The notes under the pieces were generated by a model that saw only the letters and a list, made by a program, of their open reading frames with translations, was not told the origin of the DNA and did not search any database. From the NCBI GenBank assembly GCA_029268085.1, contig JAJUHD010000009.1:1-25675 (forward strand): DNA of 25,675 bases. The letters run 5' to 3'. This stretch comes from Bacillota bacterium (GTDB lineage Bacteria; Bacillota; Clostridia; Oscillospirales; Oscillospiraceae). Below, one piece after another: positions 13,877 through 21,169 of this stretch. Position 1 is the stretch's first letter, and each line of letters starts with the position of its first letter. The position numbers and the translations under genes were made by a program.

Positions 13877-15964
13877 CTATTTGTTCGCTATTTCGGCTAT
13901 ATCCAGTATCAGGCTGATGCTGCCGTCTCCCAGTATTGTGCAGCCTCCTATGCCTGTTTCCTTTGAGTTGAATTTGTTAAGGTATTCCGGAAGGGATTTC
14001 ACGACAACCGGCTGCTGCCCCATAAGCTTGTCGGCAAACAGGCATACCGTCCTGCCGTTGTATTCCGTCATAATTATTACGCCCTTGCTGTAATCGGTGA
14101 CCGCGCCCTCGATGTTGAAAAGCTCCTGAAGCTTTGTTATCGCGTAGCAGCTGCCCCTCACGATTATCATGTCTCTGCCCTGGGTGTCCGAGAATATGCT
14201 TCCCTGAGACGGCTTGATGCACTGACTGATGGACTGCGTCGGAATTATGTAAACGTTATCGCCCACCTTGACCATCATTCCGTCTATAATCGCGAGCGTA
14301 AGAGGCAGCCTTATCGTCATTGTGGTGCCCTTGCCCTGCTCGCTGTCCACGAAAATGGTTCCGCCGACCTTTTCGACGTTCTGCTTTACCACGTCCATTC
14401 CGACGCCTCTGCCGGAAAACTCCGTAACCTTTTCCTTGGTCGAGAAGCCGGGCAGCAGTATAAGGTTGAATATCTCCTGATCCGTCAGGTTGTCGCCTTT
14501 CAGCAGCCCCTTATCCCTTGCCTTATCGAGTATTTTCTGCTTGTCAAGGCCCTTCCCGTCATCCGAAACGGTTATTATCACTTCTCCGCCGGTATTCTTT
14601 GCTTCGAGCTTGATCCTGCCGACCGGGTTTTTGCCGTTTCTGATCCTTTCTTCCCTCGGCTCTATGCCGTGGTCCATGCTGTTTCTGATAAGATGCATGA
14701 GCGGGTCGGAAAGGTTGTCGAGCACGTTTTTGTCTACCTCGGTGTCCTCGCCTATGATTTCAAGGTTGACTTCCTTATCGAGCTTTTTACCCATGTCGCG
14801 CACTATTCTGTGCATCTTGCTGAAGATCATTTCAACCGGGATCATCCTGACCGAAAGCACAAGGTCCTGAAGCTCGTCCGTGAGCTTCCTGAGCTGCATC
14901 GCGGATTTTGAAAAGTTCTCGAGAGACATGCCTTCAAGGTCGGGGTTGTTTATCACCATCGATTCGGAGATCACTATCTCCCCTACTATGTTTATCAGCT
15001 TGTCCAGCTTGTTTATGTTAACGCTTATTATGTTCTGCTTTACATTGGGCCTTGCCTTGTCTCCTGACGGCTCCCGGTACTCCGCGGCCGGGCGGGCTTC
15101 CACCATTTCAACGCCCTCCGCGCTCGCGGCCTGAGCCTGCGCTTTCTCTTCCGGAAGCTCCTCCTCAGCCTCTTCCTTCTTTTCAATGCAGCCGAGAGTC
15201 TGCACCACGGCGGTTTTGACATCGGTTATGTCTTCTATGATGTCCTTTATTTCCTCGGGAGAAAGGCTGCTCTCGAAGCTGATTTCGAGACCGTTCTGCA
15301 TTATGTAGCCTATGGTGTTGTCGCTGTTGTTTAGCTCCGGAAAGTGGGTTATATTCTGGCAGTACTCTCCCAGCCTGTTTATCACCATGAAAGCGCGGGC
15401 GCTGAGCAGGCTGCAGAAATCGTCGAAGAACACGGTGGCTTTATACTGAGCGCTCTTAGCGCAGCCCCCTGCTGCCGCCGTTTCCGGCTCCGCGGCTTTT
15501 TCGGCCGGCTTCTCCTTTTTGGCCGGCTTCGCTTTGGCGGCCGGCTTCGCCGAATTGTTGCTTTTTATCTGCTCGACGTATGCTCTGATAGTCTGGGCAA
15601 GCGCCTCGTCGAGCTTTTGAACTTCCTTGCCGTTTGCCAGCAGCTCAATCTGATATCTTATATAATCCAGAACCTTGAACACCTTGTCGCAGGTATCCGA
15701 TACGTCGATCACCGGCTTCTTTTCCCTGATGAAGGAGAAGAGATCCTCAAGGGTGTGCGCGATATTCGAGATATCGCTTAAAGACATCATCGCCGCTGAG
15801 CCCTTTATTGTGTGCATGATCCTGAAAATTTCGTTTATATTATCCTCTGAAATGTTCTGGTTCTCTTCACTTTCAAGAAGAATGCTTTCTAGCTGTTCAG
15901 TCAGCTGATTGGCTTCAAAAATGAACATTTCTATGTAAGAATCCATTTGCTTGTTATCCGGCAT
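13877..15964 (-). CDS. cheA: Chemotaxis histidine kinase CheA
   Basis: The central kinase of chemotaxis, 695 residues. P1 (1-135) carries the phosphorylated His51 in MHTIKGSA. An Ala/Lys/Pro linker (about 137-170) leads to a P2-like CheY/CheB-docking domain (175-260). A second acidic/Ala linker precedes P3 dimerisation (313-370). The P4 ATPase (371-555) has N-box HLIRNSMDHG, G1 DDGKGLD and G2 GRGVGMDVV; P5 (560-693) is the CheW-like coupling domain. All catalytic parts are intact. The frame is open to 16018 within fliS, but AGGGGGAT 5 nt before ATG 15964 gives the better start, 14 nt after the fliS stop. Its position behind fliS suggests transcription with the filament genes. Confidence 0.95.
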   Translation of the reverse strand: MPDNKQMDSYIEMFIFEANQLTEQLESILLESEENQNISEDNINEIFRIMHTIKGSAAMMSLSDISNIAHTLEDLFSFIREKKPVIDVSDTCDKVFKVLDYIRYQIELLANGKEVQKLDEALAQTIRAYVEQIKSNNSAKPAAKAKPAKKEKPAEKAAEPETAAAGGCAKSAQYKATVFFDDFCSLLSARAFMVINRLGEYCQNITHFPELNNSDNTIGYIMQNGLEISFESSLSPEEIKDIIEDITDVKTAVVQTLGCIEKKEEAEEELPEEKAQAQAASAEGVEMVEARPAAEYREPSGDKARPNVKQNIISVNINKLDKLINIVGEIVISESMVINNPDLEGMSLENFSKSAMQLRKLTDELQDLVLSVRMIPVEMIFSKMHRIVRDMGKKLDKEVNLEIIGEDTEVDKNVLDNLSDPLMHLIRNSMDHGIEPREERIRNGKNPVGRIKLEAKNTGGEVIITVSDDGKGLDKQKILDKARDKGLLKGDNLTDQEIFNLILLPGFSTKEKVTEFSGRGVGMDVVKQNVEKVGGTIFVDSEQGKGTTMTIRLPLTLAIIDGMMVKVGDNVYIIPTQSISQCIKPSQGSIFSDTQGRDMIIVRGSCYAITKLQELFNIEGAVTDYSKGVIIMTEYNGRTVCLFADKLMGQQPVVVKSLPEYLNKFNSKETGIGGCTILGDGSISLILDIAEIANK

Positions 15965-15978
15965 AGTATCCCCCTGCT

Positions 15979-16359
15979 CTAGACCTGTTTTCTCGCAAGT
16001 TTGTCTGCTTGTTCCCAAGTATCCCGGAGTTCGGTTATTAAAGGCAGAAGCTTTTCGAGTTTTTCCGTGTCTTTTTTAATATTTGCTGAAATGAGTTCGC
16101 GTTTTATGAAAAGGTATAGCGTCTGAAGCTCTTTTGATATCGGATATTTAAAATCAAGACTAAGGAGCAGCTCGTCCATTATTTTCTGAGCCTGGATAAT
16201 CTTGTTGTGCGCGTCGACTGTTTTCCCTGCCTTGATATTCAAAATTGCGATTTTGATGTTTTTCAGCTCTGCGTTGAAGAGCATTACGAGAAGCTCCCCG
16301 GGCGTCGCCGTTATTCCTGACTGCTCGGTATAGAGCTTATATGCGTTTGAATTATTCAT
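15979..16359 (-). CDS. fliS: Flagellin export chaperone FliS
   Basis: FliS binds the C-terminal helices of unfolded flagellin in the cytoplasm and carries it to the export gate. The 126-residue helical protein shows the family pattern: an N-terminal AYKLYTEQSGITATPGELL, then MLFNAELKNIKIA, and the ending TELRDTWEQA. The usual tyrosine-rich opening is reduced to one AYKLY. The ribosome site is weak (GGGAATGAAG), and fliD ends 44 nt upstream. In B. subtilis FliS also interacts with FliW, so its presence in one block with fliW, csrA and fliC is consistent with a joint flagellin homeostasis circuit. Confidence 0.92.
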   Translation of the reverse strand: MNNSNAYKLYTEQSGITATPGELLVMLFNAELKNIKIAILNIKAGKTVDAHNKIIQAQKIMDELLLSLDFKYPISKELQTLYLFIKRELISANIKKDTEKLEKLLPLITELRDTWEQADKLARKQV

Positions 16360-16403
16360 CGTTCAACTTCATTCCCATACAAAACTGTTTTTTTCCGCTC
16401 TTA

Positions 16404-18293
16404 TCAGTTGGAGCTGCTCAGCCAGCTGATCTGCTGATTCATTTTGGAAATGTACTCTTCCATTGCCGTGAATTGATTGTAATATCTTGTCTTCTCCGAA
16501 TCGTAGGACTCAAGGAGCCTGTCCAGCTTTTCCTCATAGCTTTTTATGGATTTGGAGATTGTATTTTCGCTTTCAGTGGTGCTGCCGGAGTACCCGGCTA
16601 TTTTAAGCAGGACTCCGCCGCCGTAGGTCGTTCTCGTGGCGTCGTTTATGATGTCTGATATCCTGTTCATTATTCCTTCCTCTTTGTATCTCTCGGCCTT
16701 GACTTCCGAAGAATTTGTCGGAAGGTATATCTTGTCCGATTTTTGCGTGAAGAGGCTGACGACCTTGTCCGGATTGTTCGTAAGGGCCGTTTTAAGCTTC
16801 TCTTCGTTGACCACGAGCTTGCCGCCGGATTGGTAGTTCTCGGTCGATATTCCGATGGAAGCCATTGTAATGTCGAGATTCTGCGAGTTGTCGCTAAGCT
16901 CAGCCACCGCCGTATACATGGTCTTTCTTAGGGAAGTTATGATGCTCGAAAGAGCCGTATCGTTTTTGAGAAGGCCGCTTTTCGCCTTTTCCTCCCATTT
17001 GGTTATCTGGGTTTCCGACATCTCGGACTTCTGTGCGTCCGTCAGCGGCTCGTAGTCCTTGTAGCGCGTTTCGTTAACCTTGGAATTCAGAGTGTCCAGC
17101 AGCGCGTTGTAGTCCTCTACGAAAGCCTTGATGTTTGCGACGGCCTTGTCCACGTCGGCTGTGACTGCCGCGCTTATGGTTTCCGATGTGTTTGCTTTCA
17201 GGTTGTATGTGACTCCGTCTATTGTGAAGGAATTGTCCGAACGCGTCACCTTGGTGCCGTTGATGTAGACGCTGGCGTCGGTCCCCTGGGTGTAGTTCGA
17301 CTCTCCGAGAGTCCCTATGATAGAATCTAAGAAATTTCCGTTTTCGTCCGCTATTGTTATTCCGCTGGCCGAGCCGGTGGATGTCGAGGCAAGCGTGAAT
17401 TTGTCCGTAATGCTTGAATAGCTGATTTTGACTCCCGCGGAGCTGTTGTTGATCGTGTTGATGATAGTGCCGACCGTAGTATCGGATCCGAACTCAAAGC
17501 GCTTTCCGTTAATCGTGAAAGCGAAGCTCTCTCCGACCAGGGGCTTTGCGAAGGTATTTTCGCTCAGGGATTTGTTGAGGTCTATGCGGCTTGTGCTGTC
17601 GTTAAGCAGGCTCATTCCGCCAACGCTGAAAGCCCCCTCGGACTCCGAGTTGGCGAGAGTCACATTGGTCCCGTCGGAATTTATAGTAATTTTTCCGTCC
17701 GATGCCGTAACCTTCAGCCTGTCCGCGCCGAATGCGGCGTCGGCAAGCTCCTTGATGTCAGCCGAGAGCTCTTCGGCACTGTTGTAGGATTTTGAAAACG
17801 CAATTGTTTTTGTAACGCCGTCAACCGTAAGTTCGAAGGACTTGCCCGTGAGGTCGATCGGCGCGGAGGCCGCTTCGAAGCCTATCTCAATCTGCCTTGA
17901 GGCCGTTTCCAATGTTTTGGCATACGATTTTGTCGCCACCTGGATGTTGGAAAGCTCTATATCGGAAACTGAGGCCGAAGCGCTTGCGCTGATGCTCACA
18001 TAAGCGGCCTGCGCCGAATTTGAGAAGCTGACTGTTCTGGAGGAGTAATAATCAGCGGAAAGGCAGCCCGAGGACGAATTGAAATACTTGTCCTGAAAGC
18101 TTTTTATTTTTGAGATTATGTTTCTGTAGTCTTCCTGCTTCCATAACATAAGCTGCTTCTGCTGATTTGCCTTATCAATCTTCGCCTGTGTTCCCGACAT
18201 CATCTTTTCCACTACGCTGTCGGTATCCATTCCGGACGCGAGACCGGTTACCCTTGAGTACTTGCTCGAGTTGAGAGAATAAATCGACGACAT
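16404..18293 (-). CDS. fliD: Flagellar filament cap protein FliD
   Basis: FliD (hook-associated protein 2) caps the growing filament and folds exported flagellin. The 629-residue protein begins with the conserved GLASGMDTDSVVEKMM and LWKQEDYRNI and ends with a long coiled coil (LDRLLESYDSEKTRYYNQF, then MNQQISWLSSSN). Between lie repetitive Ser/Thr/Asn-rich surface domains. At 629 residues it is longer than the roughly 470-500 of E. coli or B. subtilis; the additional length lies in the variable middle. AAGGAGG stands 9 nt before the ATG. It follows fliC across a 108-nt gap containing two hairpins (18325-18376). No sigma-28 promoter of its own is visible there. Confidence 0.95.
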   Translation of the reverse strand: MSSIYSLNSSKYSRVTGLASGMDTDSVVEKMMSGTQAKIDKANQQKQLMLWKQEDYRNIISKIKSFQDKYFNSSSGCLSADYYSSRTVSFSNSAQAAYVSISASASASVSDIELSNIQVATKSYAKTLETASRQIEIGFEAASAPIDLTGKSFELTVDGVTKTIAFSKSYNSAEELSADIKELADAAFGADRLKVTASDGKITINSDGTNVTLANSESEGAFSVGGMSLLNDSTSRIDLNKSLSENTFAKPLVGESFAFTINGKRFEFGSDTTVGTIINTINNSSAGVKISYSSITDKFTLASTSTGSASGITIADENGNFLDSIIGTLGESNYTQGTDASVYINGTKVTRSDNSFTIDGVTYNLKANTSETISAAVTADVDKAVANIKAFVEDYNALLDTLNSKVNETRYKDYEPLTDAQKSEMSETQITKWEEKAKSGLLKNDTALSSIITSLRKTMYTAVAELSDNSQNLDITMASIGISTENYQSGGKLVVNEEKLKTALTNNPDKVVSLFTQKSDKIYLPTNSSEVKAERYKEEGIMNRISDIINDATRTTYGGGVLLKIAGYSGSTTESENTISKSIKSYEEKLDRLLESYDSEKTRYYNQFTAMEEYISKMNQQISWLSSSN

Positions 18294-18324
18294 GATAAGA
18301 GTCCTCCTTAAACTTTAATGTTTT

Positions 18325-18376
18325 GCCGGCTTTGCCGGCTTTTAAATATTATGCCGACATAAGATTATGCCGGCAT
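18325..18376 (-). other. Double hairpin between fliC and fliD
   Basis: In the minus-strand RNA, ATGCCGGCAT (18376-18367) pairs with ATGTCGGCAT (18360-18351) over ten positions with one G-U pair and a 6-nt loop. After AT-rich bases a second stem, GCCGGC-AAA-GCCGGC (18339-18325), follows. The first is trailed by AATATTTAAAA and the second by AAAAC, so neither has a good U-run in this direction. They probably lower read-through or stabilise the abundant flagellin message. Confidence 0.7.
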
Positions 18377-18401
18377 TATATTTAATGAAACCTCAGGTGT
18401 G

Positions 18402-19178
18402 TTATCTGAGAAGCTGTAGAACGCTCTCCGGCTGGCTGTTAGCCTGAGCAAGCATAGACTGGGCGGCCTGGAGCAGAATGTTGTTCTTCGTGAAGTTCAT
18501 CATTTCCTGAGCCATGTCTACGTCGCGGATACGGGACTCGGCGGCCGAAAGGTTTTCGGAAGTCGTTTCAAGGTTGTTGACGGTGTGCTCAAGCTGGTTC
18601 TGCCATGCGCCGTACTGAGCTCTGTCGGTGTTTACCTGGTTAATAGCGTCGTCGAGACCTGCAATATCGGTCGCGTCGGTCAGTCCGCCCGCAAAGGTTA
18701 TCGCGCTGATTGTGACCGTTGCTGCGCCTGAGATATCCGCAATAGCCACACCGCCGAAGCTGCTGTCAAGCATCTTGATTCCGTTGAAGGAGGTGTCCGT
18801 GAGAACCTTGTCAATGGCGGCGCCGAGGGCGTTGAGTTCGAGGTTGATGTTGGATACGTCGGTGCTCGCGTCATAGGTTCCGTTCGAAGCCTGAACCTTC
18901 AGCTCCTTCATACGGGTGAGCATGGCGGAAACTTCGTTCAGCGCACCTTCACCGGTCTGAATGAGGGATATGCCGTCCTGGGCGTTCCTTGTTGCCTGGT
19001 CGAGGCTGCGGATCTGGCCTCTCATTTTTTCAGAAATTGAAAGTCCTGCTGCGTCGTCAGCTGCGCGGTTGATTCTGAGACCCGAGGAAAGCTTTTCCAT
19101 GGAGCGGCTGGTGGCATTGTTGTTGATCTCCATCTGGCGAACCGTGTTCATTGCCGAAAGATTGTGGTTAATACGCAT
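18402..19178 (-). CDS. fliC: Flagellin
   Basis: The filament subunit, 258 residues. The N-terminal D0/D1 part (MRINHNLSAMNTVRQM, LSSGLRINRAADDAAGLS) and the C-terminal part (ESRIRDVDMAQEMMNFTK, AQSMLAQANSQPESVLQLL) are strongly conserved. The central variable region is reduced to about 45 residues, so the filament surface is minimal. The frame is open to 19214, but AGGGAGGA 8 nt before ATG 19178 and the family start MRIN fix the start. Transcription is from a sigma-28 promoter (19304-19331), giving a leader of about 120 nt with several ANGGA motifs, likely targets of CsrA. The CsrA and FliW genes lie directly upstream. Residues implicated in TLR5 recognition appear to be kept (see findings). 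Confidence 0.96.
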   Translation of the reverse strand: MRINHNLSAMNTVRQMEINNNATSRSMEKLSSGLRINRAADDAAGLSISEKMRGQIRSLDQATRNAQDGISLIQTGEGALNEVSAMLTRMKELKVQASNGTYDASTDVSNINLELNALGAAIDKVLTDTSFNGIKMLDSSFGGVAIADISGAATVTISAITFAGGLTDATDIAGLDDAINQVNTDRAQYGAWQNQLEHTVNNLETTSENLSAAESRIRDVDMAQEMMNFTKNNILLQAAQSMLAQANSQPESVLQLLR

Positions 19179-19185
19179 TGTATTT

Positions 19186-19268
19186 TCCTCCCTGAATTTT
19201 TTGTTGGATTCCATTCCATTTTAATATTATTGTTTTTTTATATATAAAAGCCGTCCGTACGCTACGGC
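19186..19268 (-). promoter_or_regulatory. Flagellin leader with putative CsrA sites
   Basis: Four ANGGA cores lie in the leader RNA: ACGGA (19258-19254) at a hairpin with stem GCCGT/ACGGC (19268-19264 and 19254-19250), ATGGA twice (19219-19215 and 19214-19210), and AGGGA (19193-19189) inside the ribosome site AGGGAGGA. The second ATGGA lies in the loop of a TGGA/TCCA mini-stem (19218-19205). In B. subtilis CsrA represses hag by binding the ribosome site and an upstream hairpin, and FliW counteracts this; the layout here is similar. Confidence 0.6.
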
Positions 19269-19303
19269 ATTTATACCCTGCTGAATTTTTGCTTTCAACC
19301 TAT

Positions 19304-19331
19304 ATTTCGGCACTAGCTTTGATAAATTTAG
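19304..19331 (-). promoter_or_regulatory. Sigma-28 (SigD/FliA) promoter of fliC
   Basis: On the minus strand CTAAA (19331-19327) is followed after exactly 15 nt by GCCGAAAT (19311-19304), matching TAAA-N15-GCCGATAA at nearly every position. The cognate sigma factor is encoded at the right end of the window. Confidence 0.88.
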
Positions 19332-19350
19332 TATAAAGCTATAATTTTTA

Positions 19351-19382
19351 TATAAAAAGGTGAGGAAATTATCCTCACCTTT
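19351..19382 (-). terminator. Terminator of the flgM-csrA operon
   Basis: AAAGGTGAGGA and TCCTCACCTTT (19382-19372 with 19366-19356) are exact 11-bp complements around a 5-nt loop. On the minus strand the stem runs into CTTTTTATAT. It separates csrA from the fliC promoter, which begins about 20 nt further on. Confidence 0.85.
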
Positions 19383-19407
19383 GTATATACAATTGACAGC
19401 CCGAGGC

Positions 19408-19662
19408 TTACCTCGCGCAAGCCTTCATCCGCTCGGAAGCCGTCAGGTATTCGTTGAGGCTCCTGATTTTTTCTCTGGAAGCGGTTTCGGAGGCCTTTAC
19501 GTTTTCCTCCTTGATTTCCTTGATTTCCTTCCGTATTATATGGACATTTTCGGGCGCCTTGATCCCTATCCGTATTTTGTCGCCCTGAATGTCAAAAACG
19601 GTTATTTCTATGTCCTCGCCGATAAAAAACGACTCGCCGGCCTTCCTTGTAAGTATCAGCAT
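19408..19662 (-). CDS. csrA: Translational regulator CsrA
   Basis: CsrA binds GGA-containing leader RNAs as a dimer; in Gram-positive flagellates its main known target is the flagellin message. The 84-residue protein begins MLILTRKAGESFFIGEDIEI, with KIRIGIKAPENVHIIRKEI forming the core strands and the conserved RNA-binding Arg near residue 44 (IIRKEI). A charged C-terminal extension of about 30 residues goes beyond the 61-residue E. coli protein and is a little longer than the 74 residues of B. subtilis CsrA. Its start lies 7 nt inside the end of fliW (TGA at 19658-19656), so the two are translationally coupled. The ribosome site GGACAAGGC-ATG itself resembles a CsrA target. A frame extending upstream to 19827 is only the overlap with fliW. 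Confidence 0.95.
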   Translation of the reverse strand: MLILTRKAGESFFIGEDIEITVFDIQGDKIRIGIKAPENVHIIRKEIKEIKEENVKASETASREKIRSLNEYLTASERMKACAR

Positions 19663-20081
19663 GCCTTGTCCACCGCCTTGTTGAACAGCCTGTGCCTTAT
19701 TGTGTATTTCGTATTGTCGGTCACATACTGCTTTGCCATGCCGTTGCTTATATTGAATATTACGGGCGAGCGGAGATTTACCGTAATATTTGTAGGATCC
19801 TCCGGTATCGTGGCTATCGCAAGGCACCTCATGTCCTCGGGGCTGCGGGCCCCCAGCTCACGAAGCGTTTCATCATCGTACCTCACGGTATAATCGGGCA
19901 CAAAGCATAGCGGATCGCATACCACGAAGCAGGGATGGTCCTTACCCAAAGCCCTCAGATAATAAAACGGGAGCTCGTCGTCAAGATAATAAAGAATGTA
20001 CTGCTTGATTTCCTCGAATCCCAAAATTCCGCTTTCAAAAGTAAGTATTTCCATGGCCGTGCTGAAATAGCTCTGATTCAT
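19656..20081 (-). CDS. fliW: Flagellar assembly factor FliW
   Basis: FliW binds CsrA allosterically and releases flagellin mRNA from repression; newly made flagellin in turn binds FliW. The 141-residue protein has the family core FESGILGFEEIKQYILYYL, the CFVVCDP motif and a C-terminal NITVNLRSPVIFNISN. AGGAGG lies 9 nt before the ATG at 20081. A 109-nt gap separates it from flgL; it holds a weak GGGCT/AGCCC stem but no promoter I can identify, so it is probably transcribed from the flgM promoter. The fliW-csrA overlap and position next to fliC match the partner-switch arrangement of Firmicutes. Confidence 0.95.
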   Translation of the reverse strand: MNQSYFSTAMEILTFESGILGFEEIKQYILYYLDDELPFYYLRALGKDHPCFVVCDPLCFVPDYTVRYDDETLRELGARSPEDMRCLAIATIPEDPTNITVNLRSPVIFNISNGMAKQYVTDNTKYTIRHRLFNKAVDKAC

Positions 20082-20190
20082 CGTACCGCGCCTCCTGTCC
20101 GGTATCGGACTGATATTTAATGTTGTTCTTCTTCCTGCGGGGGATTCAGGGCTTTTGCAGCCCCGGAATGCTTATTTCTGCTTAAGTTTT

Positions 20191-21156
20191 TCAGCGGAGA
20201 TAGTCAAATATCGTTGACTGGATTATTTTCGAGCCCATTTGCAGAGCCGACTGGTAGGCAAGCCTCGCCGAGTAATACTCGGTTATGGCCTCCGCTTCGT
20301 CGACACCCTCGATCTTTGCCTGCTTTGTTTTCAGGTTCAGCTTGTCGCTTGACATCCTGTCATTCAAAAACTCCACGAATTTGCCTCTTTCGCCGACCTC
20401 GGCAATCTGGACCAGTATATTGTCGGACATTTCTGTCAGCTTTTTCATATACTGCTCGCCGTTTGAAGTATCGCCGCTTTCCAGCGCGTTCACAATCTGG
20501 GTGAAAAAGTTATAAATATTGTTCGACAGCCCGTCCGAATCGATTCCGAATCCCAGAACTAAGCTTCCCGGCGTCCCGATTTTAACGCCCTTGCCGCTCT
20601 GCAGATTCCCGTAGGCGTCGAATACGATGCCCATTCCCATATCCCCGTATAGCTGCTCCGTGCTTACGGTGTCGTTGTCCATGTCCTCGCCGTTGTAGAA
20701 AATCTTGCCGCTTTCGATTGTAAACGGGACTTCGGTTGTATTCGGGCCGCCGAATATGTATTTCCCCGCGAAGTTTGTATTGACGAGCTTGAGCACCTGC
20801 TCCTGAAGGCTTTTGAAAATGTTCGCAACAGTGTTCCTGTCACTCTGGGAAAGCGTACCGGTAAGCCCCTGCGTAAGACTTTCGCTCGCCTGGGTGAGCA
20901 CGTCCTTGAGTCCCGAAAGCGTGGTTTCGGTTTCCTCAAGCGAGCTCTGGAGCTCGCTGATGTTGCTCTGGTACTGCTCCACTCTTGAAAGGCTTCTGCG
21001 TATCTTAAAGGATTTCAGCGCGCTTGAGGTATCCTCCGAGCCCTTCGAGTACTTCTGGCCGGTGGAGACCCGCTCAGTAACGTCGCTCATATTCAGCGAC
21101 GCGGCGTTCAGGCTCCTTGAAAACCTGCTGATCATAAGATTGTTAGTTACACGCAT
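20191..21156 (-). CDS. flgL: Flagellar hook-filament junction protein FlgL
   Basis: FlgL (hook-associated protein 3) forms the junction ring beneath the filament. The 321-residue protein has flagellin-like termini: MRVTNNLMISRFSRSLN, DVTERVSTGQKYSKGSEDTS at the N-terminus and YYSARLAYQSALQMGSKI at the C-terminus. The central part is a compact Gly/Asn-rich domain (NTNFAGKYIFGG). AAGGAGA precedes the ATG at about 9 nt. The gene begins 13 nt after flgK. It is exported with help of FlgN, encoded two genes upstream. Confidence 0.95.
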   Translation of the reverse strand: MRVTNNLMISRFSRSLNAASLNMSDVTERVSTGQKYSKGSEDTSSALKSFKIRRSLSRVEQYQSNISELQSSLEETETTLSGLKDVLTQASESLTQGLTGTLSQSDRNTVANIFKSLQEQVLKLVNTNFAGKYIFGGPNTTEVPFTIESGKIFYNGEDMDNDTVSTEQLYGDMGMGIVFDAYGNLQSGKGVKIGTPGSLVLGFGIDSDGLSNNIYNFFTQIVNALESGDTSNGEQYMKKLTEMSDNILVQIAEVGERGKFVEFLNDRMSSDKLNLKTKQAKIEGVDEAEAITEYYSARLAYQSALQMGSKIIQSTIFDYLR

Positions 21157-21169
21157 GCTTCAAATCTCC

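Noticed and set aside
20082..20190. Sigma-28 promoter ahead of fliW (TAAA...CCGATA)
   Set aside because: The two elements are only 7 nt apart instead of about 15, and no TAAA lies at the right distance.
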